Assembly (NCBI RefSeq): GCF_000406965.1
Contig: NZ_KE136357.1
Span: forward strand, 488,244 to 552,243
Source of the DNA: Enterococcus avium ATCC 14025
GTDB taxonomy: Bacteria; Bacillota; Bacilli; Lactobacillales; Enterococcaceae
Length of the DNA: 64,000 nt
Reading direction: 5' to 3'
The translations under genes and the position numbers were made by a program. A model generated the notes under the pieces. That model saw only the letters and a program-made list of their open reading frames with translations. It did no database searches and was not told the DNA's origin. Of this stretch, positions 28,362-37,406 are shown piece after piece. Position 1 is the stretch's first letter. Each line of letters opens with the position of its first letter.

Positions 28362-28415
28362 TTCAACGTGAAAAGCTTTTCGCTATAATAAGCACAAGGT
28401 TTGAAAGCGCTTTTA
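28362..28415 (+). promoter_or_regulatory. kyn operon promoter with palindrome and cre site
   Basis: TTCAAC (28362-28367) and TATAAT (28384-28389) form the promoter. A perfect 12-bp palindrome GAAAAGCTTTTC (28370-28381) fills the spacer and may bind the divergent Lrp-type regulator. TGAAAGCGCTTTTA (28402-28415) matches the CcpA cre consensus at about 12 of 14 positions and lies just after the start point, where it would repress. Confidence 0.65.
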
Positions 28416-28441
28416 AACCCATAACTGGAAGGAGGAAACAA

Positions 28442-29626
28442 GTGAATAAATGGATGAAATTTTTCTTGCTTTATGCCGGAGGGACATTGATTGGAATGTC
28501 ACAATTGAAGATAGCGCCTGTCATTACTCCTTTGTCTCAATACCTTCATACTTCGTTGACACAAATGTCTTTGTTGACCTCGGTTTTTACGATTTCAGGT
28601 ATCTTTATAGCGATTCCAGGTGGAGCACTTGTTACTAAAATTGGTGCAAAGAATTTGTTATTGGTGATCATTGGATTGTTAGCTGTAGGAAATTTTTTAG
28701 GGACAATCGCTGGTTCATTTTCTTTACTTTTAGTAACTCGAATAATTGAAGGGGTCTCATTTTCGACGATTGTAATGACAGCTGTGGTCTTAATCAGCTA
28801 TTGGTTTAAGGATAGCTCTCATTCTGGAACAGCGATTGGTATTTTTACGACTTTTCCAGCTTTGGCATCGTTAATCTCAATGAATTTGTTTTTACCCTTG
28901 TCTGAAAGATTTGGGCACTTTGCAAGTTGGTATTTAATTGGCGGCTTGTCCTTGATTATGTGGATTCTATATTTCTTATTTTTGGATGCTCCAGTAGAGG
29001 ATATCTCAACAATAGAAGCAAGGGAGGACTCACCGTTTAAGGCGGTGATAAAGAACAAGACGGTATGGATACTAGGAATTTTGCAAGGATGTATGTCTTT
29101 TGTTTTATATGCCTATATTGCATTATATCCAGTTTTATTTAGTGATTATTACCACCTTTCTCAAACAACAGCTAACTTTTACTCAGGATTATTTGGGTTG
29201 TTTGGGATTCCTTTTGGGATTGTGGCAGGTTTTTTACTGGATCGAGTAAAAAAATCAGGTGTCGTGATTTTGGCAGCCTTTACAACAATGATGTTGTCCT
29301 GTTTAGCCGCACCATTTTTAGAAGGAATAAGTGGATTAATAATAGCACAAGTCTTTTTCCTATCGGCAGCCGCAATGTTAGCTTCCTCTTCAATTACCAT
29401 TTTAGTTCCTCGAGCTGCTGGAAAAGAACGCTTGATTGGCTATTCTATGAGTTTAGTCAATTTATTTTATTACACAGCAATCGTGATCGGAGCACCAATT
29501 ATTTCTAAAATAATTGAGAACTTTTCTTGGAAAGCTGGATTATTGATTCTGACAGGCATCGCAGCTCTCGGTGTTGCTGGTTCAATTATTTATTTATTAT
29601 CAACAAAAGAAACGCTTAAAAATTAG
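28442..29626 (+). CDS. MFS transporter, probable kynurenine or aromatic amino acid importer
   Basis: A 394-residue protein with about 12 membrane helices, of the CynX/NimT-like branch of the major facilitator superfamily. The start is GTG behind GGAAGGAGG. It is the first gene of the operon with kynU (11-base gap) and ald. No substrate is visible in the sequence; uptake of kynurenine or a related compound is inferred from context. Confidence 0.85.
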   Translation: MNKWMKFFLLYAGGTLIGMSQLKIAPVITPLSQYLHTSLTQMSLLTSVFTISGIFIAIPGGALVTKIGAKNLLLVIIGLLAVGNFLGTIAGSFSLLLVTRIIEGVSFSTIVMTAVVLISYWFKDSSHSGTAIGIFTTFPALASLISMNLFLPLSERFGHFASWYLIGGLSLIMWILYFLFLDAPVEDISTIEAREDSPFKAVIKNKTVWILGILQGCMSFVLYAYIALYPVLFSDYYHLSQTTANFYSGLFGLFGIPFGIVAGFLLDRVKKSGVVILAAFTTMMLSCLAAPFLEGISGLIIAQVFFLSAAAMLASSSITILVPRAAGKERLIGYSMSLVNLFYYTAIVIGAPIISKIIENFSWKAGLLILTGIAALGVAGSIIYLLSTKETLKN

Positions 29627-29637
29627 GAGGAAACAAA

Positions 29638-30909
29638 ATGAATACAACGTTTCAAACAGGTTTAGCATATGCAAAAGAATTAGATACAAAAGATGAGCTC
29701 CACCAATATCGTGAAGATTTTTTTATTCAACCAGGAGAAATCTATATGGATGGAAACTCTTTAGGTATGGCTTCTAAAGCTGCCGTTACAAGTATTGAAA
29801 AGATGATTGAGCGCTGGAAAAAAGAAGGTGTTCAAGCTTGGAATGATTTATATATTTATGGCGAAAAAATCTCTGCTTTAATGGCACCATTGATTAATGC
29901 GAAACCGCAAGAAATCACCGTGACTGGTAGTACAACTTCTAATATTCATTCAGCATTGGCAACCTTTTATCATCCTACGAAAGATCGTTATAAAATTTTG
30001 GTCGATGATTTAAATTTCCCGACAGATCGTTATGCTGTTGATAGTATGGTCGAAATAAAAGGGTATTCAATTGAAGAAGCTGTTAAGGTTATTCAAAGTG
30101 CTGATGGTGAATTTATTGACGAAGATGCGGTAATTGAGGCAATGACAGATGATGTTTCCGTGATTTTATTGCCAACTGTTTTATATCGAAGTGCACAGAT
30201 TATTGATATGAAGCGTTTGACAGAAGAAGCTCATAAACGTGGAATTATTATTGGCTTTGACTTATGTCACGCGATTGGCGCAATTGAAATTGATTTTAAA
30301 GAAATTCAACCAGATTTTGCTGTGTGGTGCACGTACAAGTATTTAAACGGAGGACTCGGGTCGACTGCCGGCTTGTATATCAATCAAAAGCATTTTGATA
30401 AAAAGCCGGGATTAGCGGGGTGGTTTGGCAATCGTAACGATACCCAATTTCAACTAAAGCATCAATTTGACCCACAACCTGATGCAAGTGGTTGGCAAAT
30501 TGGTTCACCGGCAATTTTTTCAATGGCAGGTTTGGAAGGTTCTTTACAAATTTTCAATCAGCTAGGAATGAAGAAAATTAGAGCTAATTCTTTGAATAAA
30601 ACTGCTTATCTAATGTTTTTAATCGATAAAGAGTTAGCTGATTACGGGTATTCATATGGGAATAGTACGGATGATAAAGTGCGTGGTGGGCATGTTTGTC
30701 TGCAACATGAAGAAGCTTATCGAATTGCGGCTGCCTTGAGAAATAATGGTGTTGTCCCAGATTTTCGTGAACCTAATGTGATTCGTCTAGCTCCAATTGC
30801 TTTATATACCTCTTATGAAGAAATCAATCTAGTTGTTCAAACATTGAAAAAAATTGTTGCTGAAAAGATCTATGAAGAGTACAGCAATACTCGTTCTTCT
30901 GTAGTATAA
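29638..30909 (+). CDS. kynU: Kynureninase
   Basis: PLP enzyme that splits kynurenine into anthranilate and alanine. The 423-residue protein shows the family blocks: YMDGNSLG near the N terminus, LVDDLNFPTDRY, FDLCHAIGA with Asp208 for the PLP nitrogen, CTYKYLNGG with the PLP-binding Lys234, and GSPAIFSMAGLEGSL. AGGAGGAAAC precedes the ATG. It is followed after 19 bases by ald, which removes the alanine produced. No other kyn genes are in the window, so external kynurenine is the likely substrate. Confidence 0.92.
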   Translation: MNTTFQTGLAYAKELDTKDELHQYREDFFIQPGEIYMDGNSLGMASKAAVTSIEKMIERWKKEGVQAWNDLYIYGEKISALMAPLINAKPQEITVTGSTTSNIHSALATFYHPTKDRYKILVDDLNFPTDRYAVDSMVEIKGYSIEEAVKVIQSADGEFIDEDAVIEAMTDDVSVILLPTVLYRSAQIIDMKRLTEEAHKRGIIIGFDLCHAIGAIEIDFKEIQPDFAVWCTYKYLNGGLGSTAGLYINQKHFDKKPGLAGWFGNRNDTQFQLKHQFDPQPDASGWQIGSPAIFSMAGLEGSLQIFNQLGMKKIRANSLNKTAYLMFLIDKELADYGYSYGNSTDDKVRGGHVCLQHEEAYRIAAALRNNGVVPDFREPNVIRLAPIALYTSYEEINLVVQTLKKIVAEKIYEEYSNTRSSVV

Positions 30910-30928
30910 AAAAGAAGGAGGATAATTC

Positions 30929-32047
30929 ATGATAATAGGTATTCCAAAAGAAATTAAAAACAATGAAAATCGAGTTGCTTTACCGCCATCTGGCGTATTT
31001 GGTTTAACAAATCTTGGACACAAAGTTTTGGTCGAAACAAAAGCGGGGCTAGGTTCTGCTATTACGGATAAAGAGTATGAAGAAGCTGGCGCTACAATCG
31101 TACCAGATGCGATGAGTGCTTGGGCTGCAGAAATGGTTTTGAAAGTTAAGGAGCCCTTGGCTGAAGAATACCGCTATTTTCGAAAAGACTTATTGTTATT
31201 TACTTATCTGCATTTAGCCGCAAATAAGTCGTTAACTAAAGCGTTATTGAAAGCAGGAGTACACTCAATTGCTTATGAGAATGTTCAGCCAGCCGATAAC
31301 TCATTGCCATTACTTGCACCGATGAGTGAAATTGCTGGTCGTATGGCCGCACAAATAGGCGCAAATTTTTTGGAACGCGTTAACGGCGGACGCGGTGTAT
31401 TACTTTCAGGTGTTCCAGGTGTTGCACGTGGGAATGTTGTTGTTATTGGTGGGGGAGTCGTTGGTATGAATGCTGCGAAAATCGCAGCTGGCCTTGGGGC
31501 AAATGTAACGATTATGGACGTAAGTGTTCCTCGTTTGAAGCAATTAGATCTAATTTTTGATGGAAATATCCAAACCTTAATGTCTAATAGCTACAATATT
31601 CAAGAAGTATTGAAAACAGCTGATTTAGTTATAGGTGCTGTTTTGATTCCTGGTCATAGAGCACCTACGCTAGTTTCAAAAGAAATGGTTTCAGGTATGC
31701 CATTTCATTCGGTGATTGTGGATGTAGCGATTGATCAAGGTGGTATTTTCGAAACAACGAATAAAGTAACAACCCATGACAATCCTACTTATATCAAAGA
31801 AAATGTAGTCCATTATGCTGTTGCAAACATGCCTGGTGCCGTTCCGCAAACCGCGACTTATGCATTGTCAAATGCAACAATGGAATACGTCAATTTATTG
31901 GCAAACAATGATTTGATAAGCTTACTAAAAGATAATTTGGCATTACGACGCGGCTTGAATACCTATAATGGCAAGTTGACAATTGAAGCAGTGGCAATTG
32001 ATTTAGATTTACCTTATTTCCCTGTGATTACAGCATTAGAAGCTTAA
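30929..32047 (+). CDS. ald: Alanine dehydrogenase
   Basis: NAD-dependent oxidative deamination of alanine to pyruvate and ammonium. The 372-residue protein has N-terminal [15 protein letters not shown], active-site Lys in LKVKEPL (residue 74), His95 in TYLHLAAN, and the Rossmann motif [24 protein letters not shown] precedes the ATG. Coupled to kynU, it would turn the alanine half of kynurenine into pyruvate. Confidence 0.96.
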   Translation: MIIGIPKEIKNNENRVALPPSGVFGLTNLGHKVLVETKAGLGSAITDKEYEEAGATIVPDAMSAWAAEMVLKVKEPLAEEYRYFRKDLLLFTYLHLAANKSLTKALLKAGVHSIAYENVQPADNSLPLLAPMSEIAGRMAAQIGANFLERVNGGRGVLLSGVPGVARGNVVVIGGGVVGMNAAKIAAGLGANVTIMDVSVPRLKQLDLIFDGNIQTLMSNSYNIQEVLKTADLVIGAVLIPGHRAPTLVSKEMVSGMPFHSVIVDVAIDQGGIFETTNKVTTHDNPTYIKENVVHYAVANMPGAVPQTATYALSNATMEYVNLLANNDLISLLKDNLALRRGLNTYNGKLTIEAVAIDLDLPYFPVITALEA

Positions 32048-32103
32048 TCAAAATAATGCTTGGAAGAAGTATTTTAATGTAACTGGAAATCAAAGTGATT
32101 TAA

Positions 32104-32138
32104 AAGCAGGTATCAAAGTCTATTCTTTGTACCTGCTT
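32104..32138. terminator. Bidirectional terminator, ald / WYL regulator
   Basis: AAGCAGGTA (32104-32112) plus CAAAG pairs with CTTTG plus TACCTGCTT (32130-32138). The hairpin overlaps the last codons of the convergent WYL gene. Confidence 0.7.
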
Positions 32139-33058
32139 AATAGTTTTTCGATCAACATCATATATTCTTGTCTTAGTATTTTTGGTTCAAGTATTTCCAC
32201 ATGCTCGCCAAAACCAAGAAAATAATTGGTCAAAAAGGGTAGTTCGTTATTATTAAACTCTCCAAGAATAAAGCTATCGTTATCTGTGACTGTGAGTCTC
32301 ATATTTGGAAACTTATTTTTTAAGAAATGTTCTTTTCCTTTATCAGATAGACGTACTTTAAAAGGAATGTTTCGATATTCCTTTTGTTGTGTGGCTATAA
32401 TTTTAGCTATTTCTCCTTCAGAGAGAGGGCGTGGATAATCCAATTCTATTTCAATATCTTCTATGTAATCACAACGATAAGTTCTCATCTCTTTTTTTTC
32501 AATGTCTATGGCAATACAATACCAATAACCATCCATTAAAGTTAAGCGAATAGGCAAAATTCGTTTAACTTTTCGTGTATAACGAGTGTATAGAATTTTG
32601 ATGGGTTCATTTTTCAAAATAGTGCTAAATAAATCTTCAAGATTTTTAGTGGGCTCAATTTGATAAATTCCCGCATATTGTACCGAATCAGTTGCTTGTG
32701 CTATTTTTTCTTGTTTTTCGACGCTAAATGTATTTAATAATTTTTGCTGAATCGTAGAATAATTACTACCAAATGGCGAGCCAGATAACAAGTTTAAAAG
32801 TTGAAGAGAAAAAAACACACTAAAAATTTCTTTTTCCGTAAAATAAATTGGAGGTAATAATGAGGAGGGGAGAACTTTATACCCGCCATATCTTCCATTT
32901 TCAACATAAAATGGCACTCCTAATTGTTCTAACTCTGCTAGATCTCTTATTGCAGTACTTCTAGAAATCTGAAATTCCCGCATTAGATCAGTCAGATTAA
33001 ATTCTTTATGGCTATTCACGAAAAAAAGTTCCCGTTGGATTCGTTCAGATTTATTCAT
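32120..33058 (-). CDS. WYL-domain transcriptional regulator
   Basis: 312 residues: HTH_11 winged helix (NKSERIQRELFFVNSHKEF, then ISRSTAIRDLAELEQLGVP), WYL core (DGYWYCIAIDIEKKEMRTYRCDYI) and WCX C terminus. A longer upstream reading frame exists, but ATG 33058 has GGAGG at proper spacing and the family's normal start. It is divergent from the S51 peptidase gene, only 79 bases away, which is a likely target. Confidence 0.87.
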   Translation of the reverse strand: MNKSERIQRELFFVNSHKEFNLTDLMREFQISRSTAIRDLAELEQLGVPFYVENGRYGGYKVLPSSLLPPIYFTEKEIFSVFFSLQLLNLLSGSPFGSNYSTIQQKLLNTFSVEKQEKIAQATDSVQYAGIYQIEPTKNLEDLFSTILKNEPIKILYTRYTRKVKRILPIRLTLMDGYWYCIAIDIEKKEMRTYRCDYIEDIEIELDYPRPLSEGEIAKIIATQQKEYRNIPFKVRLSDKGKEHFLKNKFPNMRLTVTDNDSFILGEFNNNELPFLTNYFLGFGEHVEILEPKILRQEYMMLIEKLLSRYKE

Positions 33059-33137
33059 AACATTGCCTCCATAGGTATCATAAAGTGACACCATTAGAAT
33101 ATATAATGAGTTTATCATGTTGTAAAGGAGTCTATCT

Positions 33138-33755
33138 ATGAAAAAATTGTTTTTGTCATCGTCATTTAGTGAGGTTTCAGATGAATTATTACTACTAGAA
33201 AAAGATGTATATGGAAAAAGAGTTACTTTTATTCCCACAGCAAGTAATGTTGAAAAAATCAAATCTTATGTGACAGCTGGAAGAAAAGCCTTAGAGAAAA
33301 TGGGGGCAATTGTAGATGTAGTAGACGTTTCTGTTGAGCCTCAAATCATTATTGAGCAAAAGATAAAGGAAAATGATTTTATTTATGTTACAGGGGGAAA
33401 TAGTTTCTACTTAATGCAAGAACTAAAAAAATCCGGAGCAGATGCGATTATTAAAGAAGAAATAGAAAATGGCAAGCTTTATATTGGAGAATCTGCCGGT
33501 GCCATTATCTTGTCGAATTCTATTCACTATATCGAAAAAATGGATACACCGGATAAAGGGCTCGACTTAAACTCTTATAATGGACTAGGTATTGTAGAAT
33601 TTTATTCTTTGCCTCATTATAATGAACCACCATTCAAAACTATTACTAAAGATATCAAAGAGAACTTTGCCAATAATTTGCTTCTTTGCTGTATAAATAA
33701 TAAGCAAGCGATCTTAGTAAAAGGGACAAAAAGAAAAATAGTTACGAAAATATAA
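33138..33755 (+). CDS. Peptidase E-like protein (family S51)
   Basis: A 205-residue protein of the S51 group (dipeptidase E / class I glutamine-amidotransferase-like). The strand-turn-helix nucleophile is Ser119 in GESAGA, with the GGNSF block at about residues 86-90 upstream. It probably cleaves Asp-X dipeptides or a similar substrate in the cytosol. TAAAGGAG precedes the ATG. It is divergent from a WYL regulator and followed by a long gene-free stretch. Confidence 0.85.
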   Translation: MKKLFLSSSFSEVSDELLLLEKDVYGKRVTFIPTASNVEKIKSYVTAGRKALEKMGAIVDVVDVSVEPQIIIEQKIKENDFIYVTGGNSFYLMQELKKSGADAIIKEEIENGKLYIGESAGAIILSNSIHYIEKMDTPDKGLDLNSYNGLGIVEFYSLPHYNEPPFKTITKDIKENFANNLLLCCINNKQAILVKGTKRKIVTKI

Positions 33756-34899
33756 ATACAATTTTGTAGTAGGAATCATTTTGACGTTGTAACGTTCTTT
33801 TATTTCTTCGTAAAAAATAAAAATGTCGAACAATAATTCGTTATGGTGAAAGATACTTTATTCTTGATGGTATATTCTGATAAAAATGATAAACTGGCTC
33901 ATGGTGTACTAGCCAGTTTATTTTTTATACTAACTATGACTATGGTACTGAAAGTTCCGACTATGAATAGTTTTTTATGAATGAGAGAGAATAGGTTTTT
34001 TATGGTTTGAGAATAATGTTAGTTTTTCTCAAACCATAAAAGAAGTAATAAAATAGAGCTCAATAAACCGGATATCTGGTTAAACCAAACTTAGCTGATT
34101 TTTTTTAATGTATTATCAAAATCGTTTTTCAGATTTCTATTTGAAGTAAATGCTGATAAGTTGAAGGAAGATTTTATTTGGATGTCATTGTCGATGAATT
34201 ACAAGTAAGACTCAAGTGAATGATCAAAAACGAGCTGATTAAATGAGTTGTATGATCTGGTGTCTGCAAAATGATCATGATCGTCAGATGTCGAATGTGA
34301 GCAATTTTGAGATAAAAAGGTTGATAATGGTCCGCAATTGATCCTCAGAATCCTTTTTAAACGATAATGAATAGTCTAAGACACAATTAGTATGTTACGC
34401 ATCTCAGTTATTAATAACTAATCGATTGCTGAAGATGCTGCAGGACAAGAAATCATGTTTTCGTAACAATATCTATTTTCCCGAAAGCATGATTTTTAAA
34501 CTGTTAGAAATGGTAAAAAGCCATGTTTTCAGCGACTCAATTAATTTATTCAAGCAATTCAATTTGCAGCAAATTTATGGTTCAGACAGAAATATATCTC
34601 TATTTTTCCTGAAGTGCTATTGCATGCAAAGTTTGCTGATAGATCAATGATTGTCGAGCTTTTAACGATAATAACATCCCAATAACCAATAAATTAAATT
34701 GCATGAATGAATAATGATTTCGGTTTAATTTTTTCTTTTTTAGTATGTACTTCTCTTTCAACTTATTATAATATATCGTTATTTAAACACAGTTATAACA
34801 ATCGTTATGTTTTATAGAAAGAACCATTTTTCAGTAATTCAACTATTTCATCATTCGTTCTCCCCTTTCTATTTTAGTGATATTTATGTTATTTAATAG
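33756..34899. other. Gene-free AT-rich stretch with two hairpins
   Basis: No convincing gene lies in about 1.15 kb. A terminator, AAACTGGCT (33891-33899) against AGCCAGTTT (33911-33919) with a T run, probably closes the S51 gene. A perfect 16-bp inverted repeat occurs at 33998-34013 and 34026-34041, with no T run after it. The rest looks like decayed sequence; a 74-codon frame at 34426-34650 has no ribosome binding site. Confidence 0.6.
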
Positions 34900-34928
34900 T
34901 TGACAAATTGGTATATACCTATTATCAT
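34900..34928 (+). promoter_or_regulatory. Strong promoter of first xerS-like gene, with palindrome in the spacer
   Basis: TTGACA (34900-34905) and TATCAT (34923-34928) are 17 bases apart. A 10-bp palindrome GGTATATACC (34910-34919) lies in the spacer and could be an operator. Confidence 0.7.
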
Positions 34929-34981
34929 ATAGTTAGAGAGTTCCCCTCTCCTATCAAAAAAAGAAAGGACTGAAAAATAAA

Positions 34982-36124
34982 ATGAGTCGTGAATTACTAC
35001 AGGAACGCTACGAAAAAGAATTCGAAAAATTACCGGATTTCATTCAAAAATATTTATTGTATTTGGAAGCAATCCCCCGTTCAACGAATACCTTGTACGA
35101 ATACTCTAAAGAATATCGAAGATTCCTCTCCTGGCTTTCTTCTGAACAAATTATTCAGGTGGATGATATTTCAGAGATTCAATTAGAAGATTTTGAAAGA
35201 CTGAATAAAGATAAAATCGTTTTATATAAGTCCTTTTTAAATCAATCACCGAAACGAACCTTTGAAGGAAAAGCTGAGAATGACATCTCTCAATCTCCTT
35301 TGAGTGAAAGAAATACACATCGCCTTAAAGTGACTGTTCAACGCAGCATCACTGCTCTTCGTTCCCTTTTCAAATACCTATCGAATGAGGAAATCGAAGA
35401 ATTTGACGAGCAGCTGGGTGATTATGTGATTCGCCCGATGTTAAGACGAAATATTATGGTCAATATAGAAAATGGCGGTGTGGACGCTTCTGATGCGGTA
35501 CGCAAAGATAAAATCGAAAAAATGCTCTACTTGGACTCGGACGCGATCGATTTTGTGGAATTTGTCTATGCTGGTTACGGCAATCAACTGACCTCGCGTC
35601 AAGCCAAAACAGCTTATGAAAAAAATCGTATTAGAGATACCGCAATTCTCGCCTTATTCCTAGGATCGGGCATTCGTCTATCTGAATTAGTCAACACAAA
35701 TGTCAGTGATCTCAACTACGAAGGTCTGTATGTTCAGGTTCAACGCAAAGGTGACACGCTGGATCATGCGATGATCTCCCCGATTTTTATTGACTACATT
35801 CAAGAATATGTTGATCAACGAAAGACACTCTATAATGCCGATGACTCAGTACCAGCCCTTTTTTTAACCAAACATAAAAATGTTGCCAAACGAATGGAAG
35901 GCGGCTCAATCGAAAAGATGATCGACAAATACTCCACAGCCTTTGGCAAACGCACCACTCCCCATAAGCTGCGGCACAGTGTCGGCACGATGGCCTTTCG
36001 CAAGACAAAAAATTTGAAAACCGTCAGTGAGATACTAGGCCAACGCGGTACGTCTGCCACAGAAATCTATACTCATATCGTCAAAAAAGAGAAACGATCA
36101 GTGATTGATGATCTTTGGACATAA
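34982..36124 (+). CDS. XerS-like tyrosine recombinase, copy 1
   Basis: 380 residues with an N-terminal SAM-like core-binding domain (STNTLYEYSKEYRRFLSWL) and a C-terminal catalytic domain. The first Arg is in GIRLSELV, HxxR is in HKLRHS, and the nucleophile Tyr is in TEIYTHI. Where most family members have LGH, this protein has LGQRGTSAT, so the second His is replaced by Gln. XerS resolves chromosome dimers at dif in streptococci; whether this enterococcal-type protein does so is not shown. AGAAAGGA precedes the ATG. A paralogue lies at 41650-42759. Confidence 0.85.
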   Translation: MSRELLQERYEKEFEKLPDFIQKYLLYLEAIPRSTNTLYEYSKEYRRFLSWLSSEQIIQVDDISEIQLEDFERLNKDKIVLYKSFLNQSPKRTFEGKAENDISQSPLSERNTHRLKVTVQRSITALRSLFKYLSNEEIEEFDEQLGDYVIRPMLRRNIMVNIENGGVDASDAVRKDKIEKMLYLDSDAIDFVEFVYAGYGNQLTSRQAKTAYEKNRIRDTAILALFLGSGIRLSELVNTNVSDLNYEGLYVQVQRKGDTLDHAMISPIFIDYIQEYVDQRKTLYNADDSVPALFLTKHKNVAKRMEGGSIEKMIDKYSTAFGKRTTPHKLRHSVGTMAFRKTKNLKTVSEILGQRGTSATEIYTHIVKKEKRSVIDDLWT

Positions 36125-36126
36125 AA

Positions 36127-36179
36127 ACAAAACGAGTTCAATCGAAAAACAGATTGAACTCGTTTTGTTTATTTTTTTG
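36127..36179 (+). terminator. Strong terminator with 17-bp perfect stem
   Basis: Arms 36127-36143 and 36152-36168 are perfectly complementary and are followed by a T-rich run. Confidence 0.95.
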
Positions 36180-36215
36180 TGGGTTACAGTCGATGCGAAA
36201 TTAAAGTTTTTCCTT

Positions 36216-36440
36216 TTAAAATTGGTAAACATCGTCGCTATGACCCACTTTTAAAATCAAAATAGTCACCGTTTCTTCATTGATATCTGAAATCAGACGA
36301 TAGTTTCCAATTCGATACCGCCAATAAAACTGGGCTTTGGCGGTCAATCCTTTACCATGAATTCTGGGAGTTGATAAAGCCGTGCTTTCGCTGATTTGAT
36401 CAAACGTAACATTTTTTGAAAGCTCCCTTTTTCCTCTCCA
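36216..36440 (-). pseudogene. Truncated RelE/ParE-type toxin remnant
   Basis: The minus-strand frame ending at 36216 reads GKGLTAKAQFYWRYRIGNYRLI, then SDINEETVTILILKVGHSDDVYQF. This is the C-terminal core of RelE-family mRNA interferases (YRIGNYRLI and KVGHSDDVY). The N-terminal part, a start codon, a ribosome binding site and an antitoxin gene are all missing. It is too short for the open-frame threshold. A decayed toxin-antitoxin locus is the best reading. Confidence 0.7.
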
Positions 36441-36452
36441 CCTTTCTAAACT

Positions 36453-36505
36453 ATCAAAAAGCGATCAACCTAGTCCTATTCCAGCAAGTTGACCGCTTTT
36501 TTGAT
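36453..36505. terminator. Hairpin terminator of the alpha/beta hydrolase gene
   Basis: ATCAAAAAGCG.TCAAC pairs with GTTGA.CGCTTTTTTGAT with one mismatch; T runs flank it on both strands. Confidence 0.8.
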
Positions 36506-36510
36506 ACTTT

Positions 36511-37266
36511 TTAGCTATATTCATAAATGAATTGATTAATGGTTTCTGCTACTTCTTCGCAGCAGCTTTCGATCGCAGGATGACCGGGCTTGTCGAACAA
36601 TTTGAACTGACCGTGGACGACTTCGCCAACAATGGCTTGATATTCTTGTTCAATATTTGGACGAATAGCTTTGTCTTTTTTAGCGGCTGTTAGCAGCAGC
36701 GGCGCCTGCAGAATTTGCAAGGAATCGAAGAACAGCTCTCTTCTGGAGATGATCAAACGCCACATGGAATCTGTATCCCGCTCAACCACGTCCTTCCAAT
36801 CCTCCCCAATACACCAATGGTAGAACTGTGATGCTTCAGGGTCCGCCATCGTTGAAGAGCGTTCTGCTAGTAATTCTTCATCAAAATCATCAGGAAGCGT
36901 ACGCCCGTGAAAGCTGTCAGCAGTAACGGTAGCGATCAGATCTGGTCTTAAAAATGCTGCATTGATGGCTACCCAAGCGCCACCGCTAGTTCCCACTAGA
37001 TTTGCGTCGCTAATATTTAAGTGCTCTAACAAGGCGATCGTTTGGCGAGCTTCATCTTTCCAAAGCTCGGTAGGAAATTTATCCAGCCGATCAGATTGAC
37101 CATAGCCTAAAAAATCGATCAAGATTACTTGGAAATCTTTATAAAGGGGCAACATGGGTTTAAATAACTTGGATGACGAGGTATTTCCATGCAAAAAGAC
37201 GAGTGGTTTTCCTTCTCCGATTGTTTCGTAGAAGATTTTTTTTCCTTTATAGCTAAAGAAACTCAC
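36511..37266 (-). CDS. Alpha/beta-hydrolase
   Basis: A 251-residue cytosolic alpha/beta-hydrolase. The oxyanion segment FLHGNTSS is followed by the nucleophile elbow VGTSGGAW (Ser near 94), the acid in TAAKKDKAI and the terminal His in DKPGHPAI. It resembles small esterases or haloperoxidase-like enzymes with no known substrate. GGAGGGAT precedes the ATG. It is transcribed on its own, downstream of the TetR-MFS pair but separated from it by 140 bases. Confidence 0.82.
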   Translation of the reverse strand: MSFFSYKGKKIFYETIGEGKPLVFLHGNTSSSKLFKPMLPLYKDFQVILIDFLGYGQSDRLDKFPTELWKDEARQTIALLEHLNISDANLVGTSGGAWVAINAAFLRPDLIATVTADSFHGRTLPDDFDEELLAERSSTMADPEASQFYHWCIGEDWKDVVERDTDSMWRLIISRRELFFDSLQILQAPLLLTAAKKDKAIRPNIEQEYQAIVGEVVHGQFKLFDKPGHPAIESCCEEVAETINQFIYEYS

Positions 37267-37406
37267 TACAATCCCTCCTTAAAAGTTCATACGTTTGTTT
37301 TTAGTATAACAAGAAAAGCCAATAACAGCGGTTATCGGCCTAAAGAAAAATATTATGAAATATAAAATAAATGGGTTGGACTTTTTATAAAATATATGTT
37401 TTGAAA

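Noticed and set aside
34426-34650. Open frame of 74 codons in the gene-free tract
   Set aside because: No ribosome binding site, no recognisable motif, surrounded by stop-rich decayed sequence.
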